Source: Pseudoxanthomonas kaohsiungensis (GTDB lineage: Bacteria; Pseudomonadota; Gammaproteobacteria; Xanthomonadales; Xanthomonadaceae). Taken from it: DNA of 64,000 nucleotides. Both the position numbers and the translations under genes were made by a program. The DNA lies in NCBI RefSeq assembly GCF_010211765.1, contig NZ_PDWO01000016.1:34510-98509 (forward strand), read 5' to 3'. Below the pieces are notes generated by a model. That model saw nothing but the letters and a program-made list of their open reading frames with translations, ran no database searches and was not told the DNA's origin. Of the stretch, positions 56,606-64,000 are shown one piece after another (position 1 is the stretch's first letter; each line of letters begins with the position of its first letter).

Positions 56606-57991
56606 CTAGGGTGCGTCGCCGCCGGCTTCCGGCACGGCGGATGAACGCGCGGGCCCGGCACCCTCCAGCAAGGCGAGCAGCTCCTCGCGGCACAGCTTGC
56701 CGGTCGCGTTACGCGGCAGGCTGGGCAGCAGCCGCAGCCGTCGTGGCAGGAAGACCGGGTCGACCGACCCGCGCAGCGCATCGATGATCGCCGGCGCGGC
56801 CAGCCCCGGCGCCACCGCGAGCGCGGCGATGCGGCCGATGCCGTCGCCGCGGCCTGCATACAGCTGCAGGACCACGCCGTCCTGCACGCCGGGGATGGCC
56901 AGCAGGCGCCGGGTCAGGTCGCCCAAGGAGGCGCGCTTGCCGGCGATCTCGAGCAGGTCGGCCTGGCGTCCACGCAGGTGGAAGCGGCCGTCCGCCTGCA
57001 ATTCGACCAGGTCCGCCAGCAGCACCGGCTGCGGCAGGTGCGCGGCCTGCACCAGGGTTCCGTCCGGCTGCGGCGCCAGGCGCACGCCCGGCAGCAGCGT
57101 CCACGCCTCCTCGTGTGCCGTGCGACGGCGGGCGATCACGCAGGTTTCGGTCGAACCGAACACCTCGCGCAGCTCGGTGTGCCAGCGCGCCTCGGCTTCG
57201 GCCGCCAGTTCCCGCGGCAGCGGCGCGGTGGCCGAGACGATGCCGGCCAGCGGCGGCAGCGCCACGCCCGATTGCAGCAGCGCGCGCAGGTGCACCGGCG
57301 TGGTCACCAGCAGCCGCGGCGCGCGTGCCTGCTGCAGCGCGAGCGCCACGTCGGCCGGCAGCAGCGGACGGCCGGCATGTACCGCCGCGCCGCCCAGCAG
57401 CGGCAACAGCACCGACAGTTCCATGCCGTACATGTGCTGCGGCGGCACCGTCGCCACGATCTGCGGCTGCTCCCCGCCCCACAGGTCCGCCAGCGCCGCC
57501 AGGTTCTGCACCGTGCCGGTGGCGAAGGCCGCCCAGGTCTTGGCATGCGCCTGCGGCCGCCCGGTACTGCCGGAGGTGTAACCGACCGCGGCCAGTGCGG
57601 CCTCCTCAACGTTGGGCACCGTGGGCGGCGCCTGCGGGTGCTCACGCATCGACCGCGAGATGGCCTCGCCGTCCAGGGAGTAGGCGCCTCCGGTGGCGTG
57701 GGCCTGGAGGATCTCGGCGACCGTGCCCGGCGCTCCGGACGGCGGCAGCAGCGCGACCTGGCCCCGCATCGCCGCGGCGCAGAAGCCGAGCAGGAAGCGC
57801 TGGCGGTCCTCGGCGAGGTGGACCACGTGGCGCGCCTCGGGCAACGATCCGGCGAGGTGCCGCGCCTGGGCCAGGAAGCCGGCCAGCGTCACCGGGCCGG
57901 CGGCGCCGAACACCAGCACGCGTTGCGGATCGCCCGAGGCCAGGGCCAGTTGCCCCGAGCCGGGAATATGCGCGTGGATGACGGCGGACAT
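56606..57991 (-). CDS. Adenylate-forming aryl-ACP/CoA ligase (aryl polyene, XanA2-like)
   Basis: The 461-residue protein belongs to the AMP-dependent ligase superfamily. The ATP-binding P-loop is GYTSGSTGRPQAHAK, followed by the FGSTETCV motif and the ELQADGRFHLRGRQADLLEIAGKR hinge. The C-terminal lysine lies in PRNATGKLCREEL. In the xanthomonadin pathway a ligase of this kind loads 3-hydroxybenzoate on ACP. Position fits loosely: it lies 2.8 kb beyond xanB2, after the serine hydrolase and patatin genes, and on the opposite strand. Role inferred from family and neighbourhood. Confidence 0.88.
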   Translation of the reverse strand: MSAVIHAHIPGSGQLALASGDPQRVLVFGAAGPVTLAGFLAQARHLAGSLPEARHVVHLAEDRQRFLLGFCAAAMRGQVALLPPSGAPGTVAEILQAHATGGAYSLDGEAISRSMREHPQAPPTVPNVEEAALAAVGYTSGSTGRPQAHAKTWAAFATGTVQNLAALADLWGGEQPQIVATVPPQHMYGMELSVLLPLLGGAAVHAGRPLLPADVALALQQARAPRLLVTTPVHLRALLQSGVALPPLAGIVSATAPLPRELAAEAEARWHTELREVFGSTETCVIARRRTAHEEAWTLLPGVRLAPQPDGTLVQAAHLPQPVLLADLVELQADGRFHLRGRQADLLEIAGKRASLGDLTRRLLAIPGVQDGVVLQLYAGRGDGIGRIAALAVAPGLAAPAIIDALRGSVDPVFLPRRLRLLPSLPRNATGKLCREELLALLEGAGPARSSAVPEAGGDAP

Positions 57992-58185
57992 CGGTGGCGT
58001 CGCGTTCCCTGTGCAGCAAGCCGGTGCCTGCCCTGCGATGCCGGCTAGCTTGGCCGGCGCCGGCCGGCCAGGCAAGACGCCCGGCCCGGCACCAGGCGCG
58101 GGCCAGGGGCGTGGCGGCATGACCTTCCACAGTGGCCGCCCCTGGCGGGACTGCTACCCTGCCCCGCTTCCGTTCCCTGCCTGCC

Positions 58186-60612
58186 ATGCCCATGTCCCAA
58201 CCGCCCCTGCGCGCGCTGTCTCCGGCCCTTCTTGCCATCTCCCTGCTCGTCCAGCCGCCGATCACGACGGCTGCCGCCGGGCCGGTCCCCACCCTCGCGC
58301 CGACCGAGGCCCTGACCATCGAACAGGCCATGGCCGACCCGGACTGGATCGGCGCGCCGGTCGAGCGGGCCTGGTGGAGCTGGGACAGCCGCGAAGCGCA
58401 ACTGCTGCTGCGGCGCGAAGGCGGCCAGATCCGCGACACCTGGCGCCAGCCGGTGGCCGGCGGGGCGCTGCGGAAGGTGGCCGACAGCGAACGCGGCGGC
58501 CTGGACGCGGCCAACCCGGTCTATGACGCCCAGCGCCGGCGCATGGCCTTCGTCCGCAACGGCGACGTGTTCCTGCGCGACCTCTCCAGCGGCGCGCTGA
58601 CCCAGCTCACCCGAAGCGCGGCATCCGAATCGCAGCCGCGTTTCGCCGCCGACGGAGGCGTGACCTGGCGCGCCGGCAACGACTGGTTCAAATGGAACGC
58701 CGGCGGCGGCGTGGCGCAGGTCGCCTCGCTGAAGGCGGAGAAGGATCCGGCCGCGGCGCCCAAGGCCGACGCACTGCGCGAGCAGCAGCTGCGCACGATC
58801 GACACCCTGCGCCGCGACAAGGAGCAGCGCGACGCCCAGCGCGCGCAGGAGGACGCCTGGCGCAAGGCCGACCCGACCCGCGCCCCGGCCCCGGCCTTCC
58901 TCGGCGACGAGGTGGAGATCGTCGACAGCAGCCTGTCGCCCGACGCGCGCCACCTGCTGGTGGTGACAAAGAAGAAGGACGCCGACGCCGGCCGCGAAGG
59001 CAGGATGCCGACCTACGTCACCGAGTCCGGCTACGAGGAATTCGAGGACGTACGCACCCGCGTCGGCCGCAACGATCCGCTGCCGCACCGGCTGTGGCTG
59101 GTGGATGCGCGCGACGGCAGCGTGCGCGAGCTCGGTTTCGACGTCCTGCCGGGCATCGCCACCGACCCGCTGGCCACGCTGCGCCGCGCCGCCGGCAAGG
59201 AGCCGCTCAAGGGCAACCGCGGCGTGCAGGTGACCACCGCCGGCGACAACGGCGATGGCCCGCGGATCCAGTGGAGCGGCGATGGCCGCAACGCCGCGGT
59301 GATGCTGCGTGCGATCGACAACAAGGACCGCTGGATCGCCAGCGTCGACCTCGAAGGCGCCCGCCTGCAGCCGCGCCACCGCCTCACCGACCCGGCGTGG
59401 ATCAACTGGAACTTCAACGACTTCGGCTGGCTGGCGGACAACCGCACGCTGTGGCTGCTGTCGGAGGAATCGGGCTGGTCGCACCTGTACACCCAGGCCG
59501 GCAGCGAGCGGCCGCGCCAGCGCACCTCCGGCCAATGGGAGGCTTCCTCGCCGGTGCCGACCGCCGACGGCAGCGGCTTCCTGCTGCTGTGCAACCGCAA
59601 GTGGCCGGGCGATTACGAGGTCTGCGCGCTGGACCTGGCCAGCGGCCAGGTGAAGGAGATCACCGCGCTGGACGGCGTCGAGGACTTCAGCCTCTCGCCC
59701 GATGGCCGCCAGGTGCTGGTGCGGTATTCGGACAGCTACCTGCCGCCGCAGCTGGCCGTGGTGCCGTCCACCGGCGGCGACGCCCGCGTGCTGACCGACA
59801 CCCGCGGCGCCGCATTCAAGGCGCGCGACTGGATCCGGCCGCAGTACGTGCAGGTGCCGTCGAAGCATGGCGCCGGCAGCATCTGGGGCAAGTTCTACGG
59901 CCCGAAGACCTACGAGCCGGGCCGCAAGTACCCGGTGGTGATGTTCGTGCACGGCGCCGGCTACCTGCAGAACGTCTCGGCGCGCTACCCGAACTACTTC
60001 CGCGAGCAGATGTTCCACCAGCTGCTGGTCGAGCGCGGCTACGTGGTCCTGGACCTGGACTACCGCGGCAGCGAGGGCTACGGCCGCGACTGGCGCACCG
60101 CGATCTACCGGCAGATGGGCCACCCGGAGCTGGAGGACTACCTGGACGGACTGGACTGGGTGGTGGCCCACCACCAGGGCGACCGCGACCGCGCCGGCAT
60201 CTACGGCGGCAGCTACGGCGGCTTCATGACCTTCATGGCGCTGTTCCGTTCGCCGGGCACGTTCAAGGCCGGCGCCGCGCTGCGGCCGGTGGTGGACTGG
60301 ACCCAGTACAACCACGAGTACACGTCCAACATCCTCAACACGCCCGAGCTCGACCCGGAGGCCTACCGCAAATCCTCGCCGATCGAGTACGCGCAGGGCC
60401 TGCAGGACGAGTTGCTGATCGCCCACGGCATGATCGACGACAACGTGTTCTTCCGCGATTCGGTGGTGCTGACCCAGCGCCTGATCGAGCTGCGCAAGGA
60501 CGACTGGGAGATCGCGCCGTATCCGCTGGAGCGGCACGGCTTCACCCGCGCCGATTCCTGGCTGGACGAGTACAAGCGCATCCTCAAGCTGTTCGAGCGC
60601 ACCCTGAAGTGA
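58186..60612 (+). CDS. S9 family prolyl oligopeptidase/dipeptidyl peptidase IV-like
   Basis: The 808-residue exported peptidase has an N-terminal signal (LSPALLAISLLVQPPITTAAAG), a seven- to eight-bladed propeller domain and a C-terminal alpha/beta hydrolase domain. The catalytic triad is visible: Ser in GIYGGSYGGFM, Asp in HGMIDDNVF and His in LERHGF. DPP-IV-like enzymes cut dipeptides after proline in periplasmic or secreted peptides. ATG 58186 was chosen over 58132 because it directly precedes the signal peptide. The stop overlaps the Nudix GTG (GTGA). Confidence 0.95.
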   Translation: MPMSQPPLRALSPALLAISLLVQPPITTAAAGPVPTLAPTEALTIEQAMADPDWIGAPVERAWWSWDSREAQLLLRREGGQIRDTWRQPVAGGALRKVADSERGGLDAANPVYDAQRRRMAFVRNGDVFLRDLSSGALTQLTRSAASESQPRFAADGGVTWRAGNDWFKWNAGGGVAQVASLKAEKDPAAAPKADALREQQLRTIDTLRRDKEQRDAQRAQEDAWRKADPTRAPAPAFLGDEVEIVDSSLSPDARHLLVVTKKKDADAGREGRMPTYVTESGYEEFEDVRTRVGRNDPLPHRLWLVDARDGSVRELGFDVLPGIATDPLATLRRAAGKEPLKGNRGVQVTTAGDNGDGPRIQWSGDGRNAAVMLRAIDNKDRWIASVDLEGARLQPRHRLTDPAWINWNFNDFGWLADNRTLWLLSEESGWSHLYTQAGSERPRQRTSGQWEASSPVPTADGSGFLLLCNRKWPGDYEVCALDLASGQVKEITALDGVEDFSLSPDGRQVLVRYSDSYLPPQLAVVPSTGGDARVLTDTRGAAFKARDWIRPQYVQVPSKHGAGSIWGKFYGPKTYEPGRKYPVVMFVHGAGYLQNVSARYPNYFREQMFHQLLVERGYVVLDLDYRGSEGYGRDWRTAIYRQMGHPELEDYLDGLDWVVAHHQGDRDRAGIYGGSYGGFMTFMALFRSPGTFKAGAALRPVVDWTQYNHEYTSNILNTPELDPEAYRKSSPIEYAQGLQDELLIAHGMIDDNVFFRDSVVLTQRLIELRKDDWEIAPYPLERHGFTRADSWLDEYKRILKLFERTLK

Positions 60613-61034
60613 GCACGGCCGACGACACCGCTGCACCCGGTACGATCCGCACGGTCGCCGCGGTGATCGTCGATGGCCAGGGCCGGGTCCTGCTGGTGCG
60701 CAAGCACGGCTCGTCCACCTTCATCCAGCCCGGCGGCAAGCGCGAGCCGGGCGAGGACGCGCTGGCCACCCTGGCGCGCGAACTGGACGAGGAGCTGGGC
60801 GTGCGCCTGCTCGCCGCCGGCGCGCGGCGGCTGGGCGAGTTCGAGGACGCGGCGGTCAACGAGCCTGGGCGCCGGGTGCGCGCGGAGGTCTTCGTGGTGG
60901 ACGTCCAGGGCCAGCCGCAGGCGCGCGCCGAGATCGCCGAGCTGGCCTGGATCGCGCCGCAGGCGCCGTTCCCGGTAACCGTGGCGCCGCTGAGCGCCGG
61001 CCACATCCTGCCCGCCCTGGTCGATCCCCGGTAG
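60609..61034 (+). CDS. Nudix hydrolase
   Basis: The 141-residue protein carries a complete Nudix box, GGKREPGEDALATLARELDEELGV (G-x5-E-x7-REUxEExGU pattern, about residues 39-62), so it should hydrolyse a nucleoside diphosphate linked to another moiety. The exact substrate cannot be told. The GTG start at 60609 lies inside the S9 peptidase stop. The stop is part of a GTAGGAGC motif like that in the inverted repeat at 4858. Confidence 0.93.
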   Translation: MSTADDTAAPGTIRTVAAVIVDGQGRVLLVRKHGSSTFIQPGGKREPGEDALATLARELDEELGVRLLAAGARRLGEFEDAAVNEPGRRVRAEVFVVDVQGQPQARAEIAELAWIAPQAPFPVTVAPLSAGHILPALVDPR

Positions 61035-61276
61035 GAGCACGGCTTGCCGGCGGCCACGCCGTCGCAGATGCGCCGACGGAGGCCTGGCGGGCGTCATCCA
61101 CGCCGGCGCCATCGCGATGCGCGAACCCCGCCCCCGCACCTGGAGGCCGACGGAGCGGCCGCCTGCCACCACCGGGTCGCCGACGGTCCGGGCCCACCCG
61201 GACCCGGCACCGTCCCCGTGTTCGTTCCACGGCCACGCGCCGGCACAATGGCGGAGGTCCGATACCCGGGAGTTCC

Positions 61277-61843
61277 ATGAACACGCCGCCGCCCCTGCCC
61301 GCCGCCGCCAGCTTCGTCACCGTGCTGGCCCGCATCTCGCTGGTGCTGGCGGCTCTGGGCGTGGCGTGGGCACTGGCGCAGATGCTGTTCGCCCTGCTCC
61401 TGCCGGACGCGGTGGTGGCGGGGCTGGCCGCACAGCCGGAAGTGCCGCGCGGCGTGCTGTGGACGCTTGAGCACCGCCATGCGCTGTCGCTGGCGCTGCT
61501 GCTCGTGGCCGGACTGTTCCTGGCCGCCGCCTGGGGCCTGCTCCGGCGTCGCGAATGGGCCCGGATGGCCTTCATCCTGCTGCTGGTGGGCGGAGCGCTG
61601 GCCAACTTCGCCGCCCTGGCCCTGATCGGACCGTTCTTCGACGGGCTGCAGGACATGTTCCCGGCGGAGATGCTGGCCTCGCCGGAGGGCCAGCGGTTCG
61701 CCGCGCAGATGCAGTTCAACCGCACCGTCACCCTGGTCACCAGCCTGGCAGGCGCGCTGGTGTTCGCGGCCCTGCATGGCTGGATCGTGTGGAAGCTGTG
61801 CACCCCGGCGGTCCGCGACCAGTTCCGGTCCGCGCCGCGCTGA
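61277..61843 (+). CDS. Membrane protein of unknown function, four predicted helices
   Basis: The 188-residue protein has four clear hydrophobic segments (ISLVLAALGVAWALAQMLFALLL, ALSLALLLVAGLFLAAAWGLL, MAFILLLVGGALANFAALALIG, LVTSLAGALVFAALHGWIVW). The loop between the third and fourth is longer and charged. I do not recognise a family. It stands between the Nudix gene and hemF. The 242 bases upstream (61035-61276) show no gene. Confidence 0.8.
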   Translation: MNTPPPLPAAASFVTVLARISLVLAALGVAWALAQMLFALLLPDAVVAGLAAQPEVPRGVLWTLEHRHALSLALLLVAGLFLAAAWGLLRRREWARMAFILLLVGGALANFAALALIGPFFDGLQDMFPAEMLASPEGQRFAAQMQFNRTVTLVTSLAGALVFAALHGWIVWKLCTPAVRDQFRSAPR

Positions 61844-61863
61844 CCTGGCCGCCCCCGGCGGGC

Positions 61864-62828
<965 letters not shown>

Positions 62829-62851
62829 CCGCGGGCCAGTCCGGCCCGCGG
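62829..62851 (+). terminator. GC-rich hairpin after hemF
   Basis: A 9-bp perfect stem (CCGCGGGCC with GGCCCGCGG, loop AGTCC) follows the hemF stop directly. There is no T tract, so it may act with Rho or as an RNA 3' end protector. Confidence 0.65.
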
Positions 62852-63557
62852 GAGGACCCCACCCCATCCGGGTGGGCCACGGCAGCCTCGGCCCTGCCCG
62901 GGTGGCGGCCATTCAGGCGCCGGAAAATAAAAGGGTATCCGGATTTTAGCGTGGGGTGCAGGGTCTACCTGCTTCTTGGTCCCGAGCCCCCGTTTGTAGG
63001 CTCCTCCGCTCTTGCCCACCCTCTTGGATCACCCTCCGTTGTGGGTTTTGGCTCCAGTGGGGCTGACCGCGAGGGCGTGACGCTGACCTCCGAGAGTCCC
63101 CGGATCGCCAGAGGCCCGAAGCGAACTGACTGCAGCAGGTGACCAGAAGCGAACGGTCGCTGATCGAGCGTCGCTGTCGGCCAGGCAGTTCACGAACCGG
63201 GCCGCCGCCCCATTTGGGTCGCATCCACGCCGGAGCCTTCAGGCCAGGGATATCCGGCGGGGCTGATCCGGTTGCGCCTGACGGGTGCGACCCGGGCTTG
63301 GAGTTTCCGGCGGGCCCCGGAGGGGGCGCCGTGCAGCAGACATCACGATTGCGGGCGTGATAGACCCCTGATATTGGGGCCTGCTCGCCGGCATAAGGCT
63401 TATCGGGGCCTCCATGCCGTCTATCCCCGTAGCCGCCCCCCTCCGAGACGCCGCCACCAACAAGTAAACCGGTGACGGCATTGGGATTTTCCCATTTGAC
63501 CATGCCACGGGCTGGGCCGCAGACTCGCGCTACGCCCCCGCTGGGGGTCTACTGGTA
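62852..63557. other. Accessory-looking region without a recognisable gene
   Basis: About 700 bases show short, overlapping open frames in several directions and none with a recognised domain or a clear ribosome site. The GC content appears lower than in the neighbouring genes, with AATAAAAGGGT near 62927. I see no integrase, transposase or RNA gene. It may be decayed mobile DNA ahead of the integron-like segment. Confidence 0.6.
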
Positions 63558-63565
63558 GTTGGGCA

Positions 63566-63871
63566 GTGGAAAAGCGCGAGGTTGGGGGGCTTCGTATGGA
63601 TCGGACAGTTCGCTGCGTTGCCAGGCGGTCACTTGCTGTTGGTCGGCGGGCATCGTTCTTCTTCGGTAGCGTCGATGGGCGCGCTCTAGGGTTCGCGGCG
63701 GTTCGTTCGTCGCGGCCGGCCAAGGTGGCAGCAGATGGCTCACTAGGCGCGCAGCGGGGTTCGTCGCTTCGGCCTTTCGGATACGCCGTCCTGCCCGACA
63801 TTGCGCGATGCTCTCTTGCTGCCCAACAATGCGTTCAAGCCGAAGCCGCTTCGCGGCTCGGCTTAACTTAG
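63566..63871 (+). CDS. Putative integron cassette protein, 101 residues
   Basis: The frame starts at GTG 63566, one base after a GTTGGGC element that matches the GTTRRRY core-site pattern, and ends in TAG inside the attC site. Its last residues (CVQAEAASRLGLT) are encoded by attC, as is common for cassette genes. An alternative start is ATG 63596. No domain is recognised and no strong ribosome site precedes the GTG. The cassette may be non-coding. Confidence comes mostly from its position. Confidence 0.4.
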   Translation: MEKREVGGLRMDRTVRCVARRSLAVGRRASFFFGSVDGRALGFAAVRSSRPAKVAADGSLGAQRGSSLRPFGYAVLPDIARCSLAAQQCVQAEAASRLGLT

Positions 63872-63880
63872 GCGTTAGGC
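63821..63880 (+). other. Integron attC recombination site (60 bp)
   Basis: The site opens with GCCCAAC (63821-63827, RYYYAAC) and closes with GTTAGGC (63874-63880, GTTRRRY). These can pair with one mismatch. Between them AAGCCG and CGGCTT pair, then AGCCG and CGGCT around a CTTCG loop, with an unpaired A between the stems. This gives the imperfect hairpin with an extrahelical base that integron integrases recognise in single-stranded form. At 60 bp it has the length of a classic 59-base element, and its inner part closely resembles attC sites of the aadA group as I recall them. Confidence 0.92.
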
Positions 63881-63936
63881 GGGTTGTGGCGTTCGTGTTT
63901 GGGGTGGGGCGTCGGACTTCGGTGGGGGGAGTCGCA

Positions 63937-64000
63937 ATGGCAAGTTGGCGTGCGGCATCGCAGCGGGTCGGGCGCGGGGCAGGCGTTCGGTCGGACCGCG
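63937..64000 (+). CDS. Start of a possible next cassette gene (partial)
   Basis: An ATG at 63937 follows a strong GGTGGGGGGAG ribosome-site-like run at a spacing of about six bases and opens a frame (MASWRAASQRVGRG...) that is still open at the window end. It lies 57 bases after the attC site, where a new cassette gene would begin. Only about 21 residues are visible and they match no family. Confidence 0.35.
   Translation, partial: MASWRAASQRVGRGAGVRSDR

Noticed and set aside
62946..63503. A 185-codon minus-strand frame and smaller overlapping frames
   Set aside because: No recognised domain, irregular composition and competing frames of similar length on both strands. There is no ribosome site that decides among them.
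62852..63557. Integron integrase next to the attC site
   Set aside because: A tyrosine recombinase needs about 1 kb and the RHRY motifs. No frame here is long enough or shows them.

Overview
The window looks like chromosomal DNA of a very GC-rich gammaproteobacterium of the family Xanthomonadaceae (Lysobacteraceae). The evidence is gene content and order: rhlB divergent from trxA-rho, engB divergent from a cytochrome c4 gene followed by two dsbA-like genes, ftsEX next to a double-receiver protein and ung, and above all a xanthomonadin-type aryl polyene locus that includes a XanB2-like chorismatase and a flavin halogenase. The genus cannot be fixed from sequence reading alone. GTG and TTG starts are common, and many neighbouring genes overlap by four bases (GTGA or ATGA).

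Layout. 1-16.3 kb: a partial amidohydrolase, an unrecognised secreted protein, gshA, a VIT-family transporter, engB, cytochrome c4, two DsbA-like oxidoreductases, an EEP-family phosphodiesterase, an SDR, a small lipoprotein, sppA, a MATE transporter, a DUF3667 protein and a sigma-region-4/DUF3106-like membrane protein. 16.3-25.7 kb: an unusually AT-rich intergenic region with two perfect, face-to-face DnaA boxes upstream of priA, then an NYN/OST-HTH protein, an MFS transporter translationally coupled to NDH-2, a TRIC-like channel, rpoH, pirin and DoxX. 25.9-36.9 kb: ung, a double-receiver protein with a degenerate first receiver, ftsX, ftsE, rhlB, trxA, rho, an entericidin-like peptide, a CadC-like regulator and the C-terminal remnant of a KefC-type antiporter. 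36.9-40.5 kb: a large ankyrin-repeat membrane protein and a YcgL protein.

40.6-53.8 kb (with an outlying ligase at 56.6-58.0 kb) is the most coherent biosynthetic system. Ketosynthase, chain-length factor and a glycosyltransferase are on the plus strand. A minus-strand operon encodes ACP, a COG4648 membrane protein, an ApeI-like dehydratase, an acyltransferase, a LolA-like protein, an MMPL exporter, an ApeP-like dehydratase and a FabG-like reductase. A divergent plus-strand pair encodes a flavin halogenase and XanB2. Together they can plausibly make 3-hydroxybenzoate from chorismate, load it on ACP, extend and reduce it to a polyene, halogenate it, attach it to a lipid carrier and export it to the outer membrane. 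A cation:proton antiporter gene sits between the halves of the locus.

53.9-62.9 kb holds a serine hydrolase, palindromic GTAGAGC repeats, a patatin-like lipoprotein, the adenylate-forming ligase, an S9 peptidase, a Nudix hydrolase, a membrane protein and hemF, which has an FNR/Anr-type box and an apparently leaderless promoter. From about 62.85 kb the coding pattern disappears. The last 450 bases carry a textbook 60-bp integron attC site (63821-63880) with a short cassette frame ending inside it, so the window ends in a cassette array or an attC cluster whose integrase is not visible here.
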